The notes under the pieces were generated by a model. It ran no database searches. It had not been told where the DNA came from and was given only the letters and a program-made list of their open reading frames with translations. DNA of 64,000 bases from JABDMH01 sp050298535 (GTDB lineage Bacteria > Bacteroidota > Bacteroidia > Chitinophagales > Saprospiraceae), in contig JBNKUI010000114.1 of assembly GCA_050298535.1 (NCBI GenBank), positions 1 to 64,000 on the forward strand, written 5' to 3'. Made by a program: the position numbers and the translations under genes. Shown piece after piece: positions 27,019 to 35,951 of this stretch (position 1 is its first letter; every line of letters begins with the position of its first letter).

Positions 27019-28257
27019 TTGTAGACCCATCATTTGATCTATTACTTTCAAGATCTCAACGGACTCACCTTTTTCTGACCTGGAGGCTACACGTCTTTTC
27101 CATTGCTTCCATGCATTGGACCACAATACAGTAAAATATCCTGTCAATGGTAAGATTGGAACCAAGATAAATGCCTTGACTCCGGCTATTAGCAGCAAGA
27201 TGATGAAGCACACAGTATACCACAAGATCGCGAGGATCATAGTTAGGCCGATTCTGACGGGAGCGTAAAATTCAATTACACGGACTTTTGACCCTGCAAT
27301 CCGTTTTGCACCGTAGAAGGGTATCATATTGCCAATGAATCCAATGAACGCTATGGGCACCCCCAATAGTAAGCCTACAGCCGTTAATATCGCAGGTACT
27401 TTTCCGGATGCTGCAACATGGGAGGTATCTATTTTCTCTATCAGTGAAAGAACCTCTGATTTTTGGTCATCCGATACCTGGTTGAAGAATTTAGCAATAT
27501 GTTTTTCACGTTTGAATCGGGTGTCTTCCGGATCCACTACGGGCCAGGGTGTGTCGGGGTGCAGATATTCGTACGCGGTTATAAGTTTATTGAATGCATC
27601 TTGCTCCTTGAGATCATCAAGGTGAATCACTTGAGGAACCAATGCTGTGTACAAGTCATCCGTTACTTCCTGTAGACCGGCATGATGATCACTTTTGTAT
27701 AGCCCCAGATATTTTCGAATAGAAATGGGATCACCCACCCGAATCATCACATCAGATTGAAATCGAGTGCCATCGGCATAGTTTACTCCGATGGGAACAA
27801 TCTGCAAATCTTCACCTCCTGGATAGTTGATTGCTCCGAAAGCCAGCCGGGCCGTACCTTTTTGAAGCGGAGAAAGTGATTTCTTCATCTTAGTATTGCC
27901 TTCAGAAAATATGAGAATAGCCTTGCCATTAGCTAGTGCTTCATGAGCTTTGGCAAATGTGTCACTATTGCGACGCATATTGGAAAACCCATCACGAAAG
28001 CGATAGATGGGTATCTGATTGGTTGCGTCAAAAAACCATCGCCATCGGGGTTTAAAAACGTCTCCCCTCACCAAAAAATGCAGAGGTCGATCCAGAAAAC
28101 AAGCCAGAAGGCAGGCCTCTGCAAAGGCCATCGGATGATTGCATGCGATAAGGATGGGACCCTTTTCGGGTACCTTTTCAGCATCTATCAAATAGATTTT
28201 TCGAAAATATACCTTAAAAATGGAGGCAACTATCTCTTTCAGTATTTTGTAAATCAA
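27007..28257 (-). CDS. 1-acyl-sn-glycerol-3-phosphate acyltransferase-like protein
   Basis: 416 aa. PlsC-type acyltransferase domain ~15-240: CNHPMAFAEA replaces the usual NH-x5-D with a glutamate at the acidic position, and IFSEGNTKMKKSLSPLQKGTARLAF is the phosphate-binding FPEG-type motif. The C-terminal third has hydrophobic stretches that suggest membrane attachment. By family it acylates lysophospholipids or ornithine lipids. No ATG is available: an in-frame stop lies four codons upstream, so translation must start at the TTG at 28257 or the ATT two codons before it. Confidence 0.85.
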   Translation of the reverse strand: MIYKILKEIVASIFKVYFRKIYLIDAEKVPEKGPILIACNHPMAFAEACLLACFLDRPLHFLVRGDVFKPRWRWFFDATNQIPIYRFRDGFSNMRRNSDTFAKAHEALANGKAILIFSEGNTKMKKSLSPLQKGTARLAFGAINYPGGEDLQIVPIGVNYADGTRFQSDVMIRVGDPISIRKYLGLYKSDHHAGLQEVTDDLYTALVPQVIHLDDLKEQDAFNKLITAYEYLHPDTPWPVVDPEDTRFKREKHIAKFFNQVSDDQKSEVLSLIEKIDTSHVAASGKVPAILTAVGLLLGVPIAFIGFIGNMIPFYGAKRIAGSKVRVIEFYAPVRIGLTMILAILWYTVCFIILLLIAGVKAFILVPILPLTGYFTVLWSNAWKQWKRRVASRSEKGESVEILKVIDQMMGLQSTQ

Positions 28258-28323
28258 CTCAATTCGTCTTTATCTTCGAAAAATAGGAGTGTGACCAATG
28301 CATGGTCCAAATTAAAGATTTAA

Positions 28324-29238
28324 ATGGCTTTCAATAAATATCTTATCATCATTGCAGGTCCGACAGCGGTTGGAAAATCGGGAGTAGCCCTGGAAGTGGC
28401 AGACTTCCTACAGACCGAAATTGTTTCTGCTGACAGTCGCCAGATCTACCGTGGACTTAATATTGGCACAGCAAAAGCAACCCCTGAAGAAAGAGATCGG
28501 GTCCCTCATCATATGATCGATGTGTGTGATATCACCGATAAATTTACAGCAGCAGATTTTGAGCGAGAAGCCATTTCATCCCTTACTAACATTCATACCC
28601 AAAATGTTACCGCTTTACTTTGTGGTGGGACCGGACTTTACATCCATGCAGTAAGAAATGGATTTGATGATATTCCGGATGTGCCTGAAACTATCACAAC
28701 AGCTTGGGACAGAAAATATCAAGAGCATGGAATCGATATACTCCAGGAGACATTGAGAGTGGAGGATCCCTCATACTTTGAGAAAGTGGATATTCAAAAT
28801 CAACGCAGACTCATTCGTGCTCTGAGTGTGATTACTCATACGGGCAAATCATTTAGTTCATTTCTTCGAGATAAGGAATCTGAGCGATCCTTTCAGGTGG
28901 TTCCACTCTTATTGGATATGGATCGGGAGGCACTGTATCAGCGCATCAACGAAAGAGTGGATTGGATGTTGGATCAGGGACTGGAAAACGAGGCCAAAAC
29001 GATGCTTCCATATCGTGATCTACAAGCCTTGCAGACAGTGGGCTACCAGGAATGGTTCCCCTATTTTGATGGAGCCTATGACCGGAAGGAAGCGATCCGA
29101 CTCATCAAAAGAAATTCACGAAGGTATGCTAAGCGACAGGGTACCTGGTTTAGAGGGCATGGACCCTGGATCACATTGCACCCTAAAGATGTACTAACCT
29201 GGATCAGAGATTGGGCTGATAAGCATTTAGCCTCCTAG
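28324..29238 (+). CDS. miaA: tRNA dimethylallyltransferase
   Basis: 304 aa. Transfers a dimethylallyl group to A37 of tRNAs that read codons starting with U. P-loop GPTAVGKS near residue 12, DSRQIYRGLNIGTAK (substrate and DMAPP site), GGTGLYIHAV, and C-terminal TVGYQEWFPYF and RNSRRYAKRQGTWFR are all diagnostic. ATG start at 28324, 66 bp from the divergent acyltransferase gene. The last 12 bp overlap the end of proC on the other strand. Confidence 0.96.
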   Translation: MAFNKYLIIIAGPTAVGKSGVALEVADFLQTEIVSADSRQIYRGLNIGTAKATPEERDRVPHHMIDVCDITDKFTAADFEREAISSLTNIHTQNVTALLCGGTGLYIHAVRNGFDDIPDVPETITTAWDRKYQEHGIDILQETLRVEDPSYFEKVDIQNQRRLIRALSVITHTGKSFSSFLRDKESERSFQVVPLLLDMDREALYQRINERVDWMLDQGLENEAKTMLPYRDLQALQTVGYQEWFPYFDGAYDRKEAIRLIKRNSRRYAKRQGTWFRGHGPWITLHPKDVLTWIRDWADKHLAS

Positions 29239-30027
29239 TTCTCGTGCCCGGTTTAAGGCAGCCTGGGCACCTCCTTCAAGCCTTTCCTTTACTCCTTTTT
29301 CATTAAAATATTTTAGGGCGGCTTCCGTCGTGCCTCCCCTTGAAGACACCATCTGCATCCATTCCGTGCAGGTTAGATCATTTTTGTGAAATAAATCCAC
29401 GGCTCCCATAAAAGTCTGCCAGGTGAGTAATTCAGCTTCCGGGGCAGAAAAGCCCATATTCTGTGCCGCATCGATGAATGCCTGCATGCAGTAAAAAACA
29501 TAGGCAGGGCCACTACCTGATATTGCTGTAGCGGCATCCAGTAGACCTTCATCTTCGACATAAATGGCTTTGCCGGTCGTGTTGAGGAGATTTTGAACAG
29601 TAACCAGCTCGATTCGGGTTACCTCCTCCGAGGTGGTGAAGACAGTCATTCCCATCCCGATTTGTGCAGGCAGGTTGGGCATGGCTCGGATGACTTTGGA
29701 GACACCTAATGCATCACAAATCGACTGCACTTTGATGCCTGCCATTATAGAGAGAAAGACCTGCTGTGGCTCCACCATTTGCTTTAAGCTCTTGAAAAGC
29801 ACTTCAACGTCCTGCGGTTTTACCGCTAGAATGATCAGATCTGCTTTGGGGAGACACTCTTGTGGCATTCCGTAGACGGTGCCAATATTTGCCTCAGAGA
29901 GTTCTGCTGCTTTTATTTCAGACTTCTCAAGGATCATCATTTCTTCGCTATTGACCAGATGGGATCTCAAGAAACTCTTGGCGTATGTTTGTCCCATGTT
30001 GCCACCTCCAATAATCAAAATCTTCAT
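29227..30027 (-). CDS. proC: Pyrroline-5-carboxylate reductase
   Basis: 266 aa from the ATG at 30027; the longer frame starts with TTG at 30060 and adds an unconserved leader. Last step of proline synthesis, NAD(P)H-dependent. N-terminal MKILIIGGGNMGQTYAKSF nucleotide-binding motif; VIRAMPNLPAQIGMGMTVF and DAATAISGSGPAYVFY are family signatures; SRGGTTEAALKYF near the C-terminus. Convergent with miaA, overlapping by 12 bp, and divergent from the Ntn-hydrolase gene. Confidence 0.95.
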   Translation of the reverse strand: MKILIIGGGNMGQTYAKSFLRSHLVNSEEMMILEKSEIKAAELSEANIGTVYGMPQECLPKADLIILAVKPQDVEVLFKSLKQMVEPQQVFLSIMAGIKVQSICDALGVSKVIRAMPNLPAQIGMGMTVFTTSEEVTRIELVTVQNLLNTTGKAIYVEDEGLLDAATAISGSGPAYVFYCMQAFIDAAQNMGFSAPEAELLTWQTFMGAVDLFHKNDLTCTEWMQMVSSRGGTTEAALKYFNEKGVKERLEGGAQAALNRARELGG

Positions 30028-30086
30028 CTTCGAATCGTTTATTACTTTTATCGCGACCAAAAGTAACTATTCTAAAATTGCTGTCT

Positions 30087-31115
30087 ATGGTTAAGCTCCT
30101 TACCTTTCTAGCTTCCCTCTTGATTTTGCAAATTGTATGTCCAGGATGTATGTCCGAAAAGACTACCAGTATGAGTGATGGTTCCGACCGAAAAGCCTAT
30201 GCCCTTGCCATCCATGGAGGGGCGGGAGTCATTAAGAAAGAAAATATGACCGATTCACTGGAAGCGGCATACCGCCAAGCGATGGATGAGGCTTTGAGTA
30301 TTGGCCAAGACATTTTAGAAAGTGGAGGTGCCAGTATTGAAGCCGTAACCGCGGTAGTGATGCATATGGAGGATAGCCCTCTATTTAATGCCGGAAAGGG
30401 CGCTGTCTTTACACATGAAGGTGAGAATGAAATGGATGCATCGATCATGGATGGTCGGGATTTGAACGCCGGTGCAGTGGGGGGAGTAAAACACATCAAA
30501 AACCCTATTCTGGCCGCTAAGGCGGTGTTGGAGAAATCAGAACATGTCATGCTGACGGGTGAAGGGGCAGAACAATTTGCCGCCGATCAGGGTATAGGCA
30601 TGGTAGATCCCAGCTATTTTCATACGCAACGTCGGTGGGATGCCTTGCAGCGGATTCTAGATCAAGAAGAAGAAATCACAGAGCTGGATCATGACTCGAT
30701 GCACGGTACCGTCGGAGCAGTAGCTCTGGATAGGGAGGGTAATCTCGCCGCAGCAACCTCTACCGGTGGGATGACCAACAAAAGGTATAATCGTATCGGA
30801 GACTCACCCATCATCGGAGCCGGGACCTATGCAAATAATGAAACCTGCGCCGTATCCAGTACAGGGCATGGGGAGTACTTTATCCGATATGCGGTGGCCC
30901 ACGCTATTTCCGCCCAGATGCAGTATGGAGGAAGGTCCCTGCAAGAGGCTGGAGATGAGGTCGTACACAATCAATTGGTGAAAGCCGGAGGTACCGGAGG
31001 TATCATATCGGTGGATAAATGGGGTAATGTGCACATGCCCTTCAATACGCCGGGGATGTTCCGCGGGTATGCAATCCCCAATGATCGTAACATCCGCATA
31101 TACAAGAAGGATTGA
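30087..31115 (+). CDS. Isoaspartyl peptidase/L-asparaginase (Ntn-hydrolase, family T2)
   Basis: 342 aa from the ATG at 30087 (a TTG at 30078 is in frame but adds three residues). Signal peptide followed by CPGC, perhaps a lipoprotein although the lipobox is not canonical. The N-terminus of the mature domain is YALAIHGGAG; the autocatalytic cleavage site is before T211 (longest-frame numbering) in HGTVGAVALD, and TSTGGMTNK lines the pocket. By family the protein splits into alpha and beta chains and hydrolyses beta-aspartyl dipeptides or asparagine. Located in the periplasm here. Monocistronic or leading into the GT2 gene 51 bp downstream. Confidence 0.92.
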   Translation: MVKLLTFLASLLILQIVCPGCMSEKTTSMSDGSDRKAYALAIHGGAGVIKKENMTDSLEAAYRQAMDEALSIGQDILESGGASIEAVTAVVMHMEDSPLFNAGKGAVFTHEGENEMDASIMDGRDLNAGAVGGVKHIKNPILAAKAVLEKSEHVMLTGEGAEQFAADQGIGMVDPSYFHTQRRWDALQRILDQEEEITELDHDSMHGTVGAVALDREGNLAAATSTGGMTNKRYNRIGDSPIIGAGTYANNETCAVSSTGHGEYFIRYAVAHAISAQMQYGGRSLQEAGDEVVHNQLVKAGGTGGIISVDKWGNVHMPFNTPGMFRGYAIPNDRNIRIYKKD

Positions 31116-31166
31116 TTTTCACTTTTACATGAATCTTTACATATTGTGGTGATCAACTAGCAAAAG

Positions 31167-31859
31167 ATGCAGTGTAGTATCATTATACCTACCCTTAACG
31201 AGTCTGAGAATATTGGTGCTTTAGTAAGACATCTTCGAAAAGCCGCTGACAAAAGACTGACTGAAATCATCGTGGTAGATGCGGGAAGCCAAGATGACAC
31301 CATTGACGTGGCAAGATCTGCCGGGGCAAGGGTTCTCACTGCTATCAAAGGCAGAGCGCTACAAATGAATCTGGGAGCAAAAGTAACCGATAGTGAGATA
31401 CTCTACTTTGTCCATGCGGATACCAGACCCCCGCTTACCTATTTAGATGATATCGAAGAGGCCATCGGTGAAGGCTATGACATGGGCTGCTATCGGTTTA
31501 AATTTAATAGCCGAAGCAAATTGCTGGCGATCAATGCGTATTTCACCCGTTTTGGAAAAATGTGGTGTCGGGGTGGTGATCAGAGCCTGTTTGTAAAGTC
31601 CGAAGTTTTTCATGCTTTGGGAGGATATAAGGAGGAGTATGTCATCATGGAAGAGTACGATCTGCTAAGACGTGCGGTGGATACCTACAAATTCAAATTA
31701 ATACCCAAAGATATTATCGTATCAGCCCGCAAATATGATGACAATAATTACCTGCGGGTACAGATCGCCAATCTGGTCGTATTTAATATGTTTCGGTGGG
31801 GCTTTGAGCCGCAGCGGCTTTTAAGTACGTATCGAAAGCTGATTAGTTATAGGGGGTAG
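31167..31859 (+). CDS. Glycosyltransferase family 2 (TIGR04283-like)
   Basis: 230 aa, GT-A fold. SIIIPTLNESENIGALV, then VVDAGSQDDT, AKGRALQMN-type (IKGRALQMNLGA) and FVHADTRPP (metal-binding DxD-like HAD), followed by RGGDQSLFVK and MEEYDLLRR. This pattern is that of the compact GT2 proteins sometimes called rSAM/selenodomain-associated transferase 2. Substrates unknown. Last conserved gene before the repeat-rich accessory patch. Confidence 0.88.
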   Translation: MQCSIIIPTLNESENIGALVRHLRKAADKRLTEIIVVDAGSQDDTIDVARSAGARVLTAIKGRALQMNLGAKVTDSEILYFVHADTRPPLTYLDDIEEAIGEGYDMGCYRFKFNSRSKLLAINAYFTRFGKMWCRGGDQSLFVKSEVFHALGGYKEEYVIMEEYDLLRRAVDTYKFKLIPKDIIVSARKYDDNNYLRVQIANLVVFNMFRWGFEPQRLLSTYRKLISYRG

Positions 31860-31866
31860 GGGTAGA

Positions 31867-32085
31867 CTGAAAGAATTCAATGCGGTAAATGAAATTCTAC
31901 AAAGTCTGATCAGATATCTGGCCAGAGTGGGTGCGAATGATTCTGGCGTGCAGGGATGGCATGATAAGTGGATGAGATTTGATATTGATCTGAAGTTGAA
32001 AACTTCAGATAGCGTGGGGACATCAGCTCTTTTAATGCCAAGTCCTCAGCTTTTGTCTGATGAAATTTTTCCTCCAGCGAACTAA
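31867..32085 (+). other. Open frame fragment without a clear start
   Basis: The frame after the glycosyltransferase stays open for 72 codons (LKEFNAVNEILQSLIRYLARV... to ...DEIFPPAN) but has no start codon at its head; the first ATG is well inside. The middle of it is made from the palindromic element at 31988-32010. It may be the broken 3' part of an accessory gene, or chance. I do not recognise the product. Confidence 0.25.
31988..32010. repeat. Palindromic element A, copy 1
   Basis: Perfect 10-bp arms ATCTGAAGTT / AACTTCAGAT with a GAA loop, inside a ~36-bp block (31982-32017) that is repeated almost exactly at 32740-32775. A strong hairpin either strand; typical of REP-like dispersed palindromes. 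Confidence 0.85.
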
Positions 32086-32096
32086 AATATTACAAA

Positions 32097-32378
32097 ATGA
32101 AAGAAAGTGGAATAGATCATATTGATGAAGAATTATCAAAATTAAAAAGTAGCTTTCAGTCTATCATAAAGTCTTTTGAATTACTGAATGAAAAGAGTAA
32201 TATCAGCGAGGAAGCTAAGAATTTGAAAAGGGCATTAAATGATTTTCGATATAAGCTTGCCTACAATAGAGGAACAGAGCATTACGAGACGAAGTACGGC
32301 TGGACAAATGAATTTGAAAATATGTGTAATAAACTGGACACAGTCATAGACTCAACCAAAAAAGATACATCAACCTAA
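32097..32378 (+). CDS. Hypothetical small acidic helical protein
   Basis: 93 aa, MKESGIDHIDEELSKLK... . Mostly charged and probably alpha-helical, with heptad-like spacing in the first 50 residues (LSKLKSSFQSIIKSFELL), no signal peptide or membrane segment. I do not recognise a family. It sits in an AT-rich patch between palindromic repeats, near two decayed genes of regulator and immunity type. Its base composition resembles that patch rather than the flanking housekeeping genes, which suggests acquired DNA. Confidence 0.55.
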   Translation: MKESGIDHIDEELSKLKSSFQSIIKSFELLNEKSNISEEAKNLKRALNDFRYKLAYNRGTEHYETKYGWTNEFENMCNKLDTVIDSTKKDTST

Positions 32379-32385
32379 TATTTGT

Positions 32386-32670
32386 CCCGCTGGTTGAAGT
32401 TTCCCAACTTCAACCCAATATTTACGAATGTTAAATAATAAGAAGGGATCGCAAGTCCCAAAATCTCTCTTTTGATGTCCTGCGATCCACCGCTAGTTGA
32501 AGTTTCCAAACATCAACCGAATATTTACGAATGTTATTAAATAATAAGAAAGAATCGCAAGTCCCAAAATCTCTCTTTTGATGCCCCGCTGGTTGAAGTT
32601 TCCCAACTTCAACCAAATATCTGCGGCTGTTATGTAGTACCACTAAAGGATCGCAAACCGCGGATCTGTT
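32386..32670. repeat. Palindromic element B array, three units
   Basis: Three tandem units of about 100 bp begin near 32386, 32489 and 32585 (spacing 103 and 96). Each starts with the hairpin GGTTGAAGTT-TCCC-AACTTCAACC (perfect at 32392-32415 and 32591-32614, degraded in the middle unit), then a spacer, then GGATCGCA (or variant), CAAGTCCCAAAATCTCTCTT and, in unit 1, the inverted TGCGATCC at 32481-32488. A fourth diverged copy lies at 33971-34085. No reading frame here is credible. Best seen as mobile REP-like or noncoding repeat units. Confidence 0.8.
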
Positions 32671-32745
32671 TTCTTTTCCTGCCATCCTGTCTACTTCATT
32701 TAAGTGCCAGATACTAGAGCGGCTATCGAGTAGATTGTAATATTG

Positions 32746-32768
32746 ATCTGAAGTTGAAAACTTCAGAT
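32746..32768. repeat. Palindromic element A, copy 2
   Basis: Same 10-bp arms and GAA loop as at 31988-32010, with matching flanks (TATTGATCT... to ...AGATAGCGTGG). The two copies bracket the 93-aa ORF and the element B array. Confidence 0.85.
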
Positions 32769-32893
32769 AGCGTGGTTGGAAGCTAGACCCTGCGAACGCT
32801 AATTACATGCCAAATGATGCTAAAGATTTTTTGAATGCGTTAGCTGATGATATTAGAGTAACTTTGGATAATTCTTCAGGTCCAATAGATAAT

Positions 32894-33607
32894 TTAGACC
32901 TCGGACTTTAGTACTGAGATAGAACTTTCTTCATTAAACTTTATGCCAGTAAATTCGGCATCAACTAAAGCTTTATGTAGTTTATTCGAGATGTAGATTG
33001 TTGAAGTAAAAGGAAAGTAAAATACATCAGTGTTGGGTTTGCCATTAAGGAAAACATGTTTGGGTTTTATTTTTTTTAAACTTCCTAACTCCTTGGATTT
33101 GTGAATGTAGTCGTTAAAATCATTTAATTCAATTTCTCCCAAGTGTTTTGAGAGCTTTTTAATAATGAATTCAGAATTCTCCCAGTTGATTATGTTTACA
33201 CTGTTTGTGTCTATAAATTGGATCTAACAATATTCATTGGAACAACCTTCGTCTTTATATATTGTAGTATTAAATGATTTGTTCTTAGGAAGATCGTAAT
33301 TGCTCAAAAAATTGATCAACTCCTTATGCATAATAAACCCAAAGCTTGCAATAGCGGCTTGACTGCAAATGCTTGTGAGTTTTGAGTTTTGTGAAAGTCT
33401 AAATCTTATATCAGGATTAAAGTCCGGTAATTCGTGGAAGGAAATGTTATGAACGGAATTTTGAGCTTTGAAATTGTAACCGTCAATAACCATTAGTTGT
33501 GGGAAATTAGGTCCAGTTTCTTCTGTCCTGGAGGCTGCCTTTATAGAGTAAAATTCACCCATTTTGTATTTCAGATTTGAATTTACGATTGGTGATGGAA
33601 GAATCAA
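32894..33607 (-). pseudogene. Immunity-like protein gene interrupted by an in-frame TAG
   Basis: One frame of 238 codons runs from 33607 to the stop at 32894, broken only by a TAG at 33224-33226. Before it: ...LPKNKSFNTTIYKDEGCSNEYC; after it: IQFIDTNSVNIINWENSEFII...TIYISNKLHKALVDAEFTGIKF. The tail resembles polymorphic-toxin immunity proteins of the Imm11/DUF1629 kind, which end in IS..L..AL.....TG..F; this is a by-eye match. In those proteins a Trp often stands near the interruption, and TGG to TAG is one base change. The first codon is a TTG overlapping the TGA of the XRE gene, which points to coupling. No matching toxin gene is visible. Confidence 0.55.
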
Positions 33608-33855
33608 TCATAGCCAAGACCACTTGTCTTATTCTGGTAATTTGCTGATCTCCAGTGATCTAATGCAACGAGACAATCCTGGCTTACTTTGAAAGCCTCT
33701 GCTATTCTTTTTGCTATGTCTACAAAAGGTCTTGCGTCATTGCGTTCATATGGACCAATGATCTCTCTTGACACTTCAATCTATTTTGAAAGTTCGCTTT
33801 GTGAGCATTCTTTAAGCTTTCTAAGTTGTATAATCTTACTAGATAACTTGATCAT
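33604..33855 (-). pseudogene. XRE-family HTH regulator gene interrupted by an in-frame TAG
   Basis: From the ATG at 33855 the frame reads MIKLSSKIIQLRKLKE CSQSELSK, then TAG (33781-33783), then IEVSREIIGPYERNDARP FVDIAKRIAEAFKVSQ and a TGA at 33604. Ignoring the TAG, this is an intact 83-residue lambda-repressor-like HTH (SQ.ELS, VSR..I..YERN, P, IA.A..VS.D.L). The stop sits at the first residue of the recognition-helix turn region, where families carry Lys or Gln; AAG or CAG to TAG is a single change. The gene overlaps the immunity-like frame downstream by 4 bp. Likely a dead toxin-antitoxin-like or regulator pair. Confidence 0.7.
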
Positions 33856-33970
33856 ATGCCTTTTGATTTCAACAGGATTCAAGAATTGGCTATAAAAATA
33901 GGAATTAGATGACTGGATAGAACTATTCTAGACATTTTTTTTGCAAATATGGTAATTGGTATTGTTAGAA

Positions 33971-34085
33971 GGTTCACACCCACTGGTGAACTTTCCCAAC
34001 TTCAACCGAATATCCCCGAATGCAGTTTCACAGTAAAATAGGATCGCAAGACACAAATCTTTTTATGCCATCCTGCGATCCTATC
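33971..34085. repeat. Palindromic element B, diverged fourth copy
   Basis: Contains a mutated first hairpin (CTTTCCCAACTTCAACCG) and the second inverted pair GGATCGCA (34041-34048) / TGCGATCC (34074-34081) intact, in the same order and spacing as the array at 32386-32670. It abuts the end of the haloperoxidase-like gene and could serve as its transcript end. Confidence 0.75.
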
Positions 34086-34093
34086 CAATGTAT

Positions 34094-35533
34094 CTATGCA
34101 CGAGGTTTTAATAGGGGCCATCGATTAATAGCATCTGAAATCTCATATCCCAGGCGTAAACCTTCTGCACAATCCATGTGCATGTGGACACCCAGCGGTA
34201 CTCTGGCAAAGGCGTTTTCCGACGCCATCTGACGGAAGCTTCTAAAGGATCGCGGTGTACTTCGAAATTCGGTCCGACCTTCATGAGATCGATCTGTAAA
34301 ATCAATCTTATCACCAAAAGTATCAATGAAGACACCTGCTGCCGCTGATGCGAAGCACGAGTGGCCGGATGGATAGCCTGGGAAGGAAGGATTCGGCCAG
34401 GGAATCAAACGATACAGGTTTGTTTGAAATGAGGGGTCAATAAACTCCTGAATATAGACGCTGGGACGCATGACCATATACTCATATTTGTATTTCCAGG
34501 TCGATACGGCCGCATCATTCAGTGAAAAACCCAATTTCAGATACAAGGCCAGGGATTCTTGCAGGTTAAGATCTGTCTTTGCAATAAGCTGATTGGCGAT
34601 GGAAATTTGACGTGCAGGGGGACTAAACATGAGGGTTTCTACATCATCACTCCAAAACTCGGCTTGCCATAGGTCGTCACCATCCTCTTCCCGTGCATTA
34701 TTGTTCGCCTCATAGGTTTCCAACATTTGAGCATAGTAGGGACTACCTTCTGAAGTACTGTACTCGATAGGTGGAATCGTGTGCGTCTGTTCGGGAGCGA
34801 TCACAAACGTGCGCACATCTTGCCAGTATGGGAACAAGCCACGCTCGGGCTCAGCGCTATAGGTCCAGTAGCCCTCGCCTGTGGGCGGCTCGTATGAGTG
34901 CGGTTGTGGATCCTGCACCTGCTCTTCTGCTGCCAGATCTGATTGGCTAAACGATATTACGGCATTCGCTATGGCATGTCCCCAATCTCTGGAGTTTTTA
35001 ATGGTCTCTTCTCGAAGCTGTTTCGAAAATTCATGATCTAATGTAGACTTGAGCTGCTCGATCTTACCCATGTATTTATTGTCGACATTGAGTAAGAAAT
35101 GGTCCAGGACTGTTGCATAGCAAGCATTGAGTGCCATTTCCCAGTCAATATCTTTTAGATCCTTCCGTGGTGGCAGATGGAGCTGAGAAAACATCTTATC
35201 ATTTGATTGATAGTTGGGCATAGCGGGGTTGGCACATTCGTAAGCGGCCAATCCGATATAAGCCAGAGCACGTGCTGAGGCATTGGGTCGCATTCCAATG
35301 GCATACCGATCCAGTTCGAGATATAGATCCATCCATTGCAGAAGTACTTCATTTTGAAAAGTGGAAATATCCCGGTTTGGTGGCGGCTGATCATTAGATC
35401 CAGCATGACGATAATATTCGTCGTAAGTGCTCGAAACTTCGGGACTAATAGATGGGTCATCCTTGGAACATGCAGTGTAGAAAAACGCAGACAGGCTCAG
35501 ACATAATAGGAGCCCAAATTGATTGATTGGCAT
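34094..35533 (-). CDS. Vanadium haloperoxidase-type PAP2 superfamily lipoprotein
   Basis: 479 aa. Lipoprotein signal with lipobox YTAC (C22). The helical PAP2/vanadium-haloperoxidase domain has the phosphate/vanadate motif PGYPSGHSCF (H391) and a C-terminal RVPLGVHMHMD with the second histidine; RPSVYIQEF upstream may give the first arginine. By family these proteins either oxidise halides with vanadate and peroxide or act as acid phosphatases; sequence alone does not decide. Common in marine Bacteroidota. Downstream is a palindromic repeat; upstream is a 418-bp gap. Confidence 0.85.
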   Translation of the reverse strand: MPINQFGLLLCLSLSAFFYTACSKDDPSISPEVSSTYDEYYRHAGSNDQPPPNRDISTFQNEVLLQWMDLYLELDRYAIGMRPNASARALAYIGLAAYECANPAMPNYQSNDKMFSQLHLPPRKDLKDIDWEMALNACYATVLDHFLLNVDNKYMGKIEQLKSTLDHEFSKQLREETIKNSRDWGHAIANAVISFSQSDLAAEEQVQDPQPHSYEPPTGEGYWTYSAEPERGLFPYWQDVRTFVIAPEQTHTIPPIEYSTSEGSPYYAQMLETYEANNNAREEDGDDLWQAEFWSDDVETLMFSPPARQISIANQLIAKTDLNLQESLALYLKLGFSLNDAAVSTWKYKYEYMVMRPSVYIQEFIDPSFQTNLYRLIPWPNPSFPGYPSGHSCFASAAAGVFIDTFGDKIDFTDRSHEGRTEFRSTPRSFRSFRQMASENAFARVPLGVHMHMDCAEGLRLGYEISDAINRWPLLKPRA

Positions 35534-35951
35534 AAAAAGATACTTTAATGGTTAGTAAATTAGGCCTGATCATACCTGGTAAGAAGCAGGTATATCAGAA
35601 AAACACATTCAGTTCAGGCGCGCTCCAAACTGAGTGATGAGTAGAAGTATCTTTATAATTAGAATTTGGTTTCTCCTCTACTAAGGAAGGCAGATGCTAA
35701 TTTGTACTCATAGATAGTACATTTTTTTTTCAAATAGACATTAAGGAGTGATACAGGATCTCAAAGCTTTAGTAAGGTATACTGGGAGATCAATCATGTT
35801 GGCCATTAAGTACTGATCTTGGTATAATATTTTAGAACCCTTTAAAATGACATTCCCTTACTATAAGTTAGTTTTAAGCATACTTTGACTTAAATTTGCC
35901 TCACAGTGCCATTACTGGTATGATATTAGCTGATTTTTTTAAAAGACTATT
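35534..35951. other. Intergenic region between divergent genes
   Basis: No gene, RNA or repeat recognised in 418 bp. It is AT-rich with a poly-T tract near 35722 and TAAATTTG at 35891-35898 on the plus strand, a TAnnTTTG-type element 53 bp before the ATG at 35952 and likely its promoter, though no clear -33 box is seen. Confidence 0.5.

Noticed and set aside
32386..32670. Possible CRISPR array
   Set aside because: Only three units, unequal spacing (103 and 96 bp), palindromes inside units, and no unique spacer sequence or cas genes.
32807..32911. 34-codon frame MPNDAKDFLNALADDIRV...
   Set aside because: Too short to support, and its end overlaps the immunity-like pseudogene on the other strand.
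33224..33783. TAG recoding as sense in this organism
   Set aside because: Several well-identified genes in the window end at TAG at the expected length.
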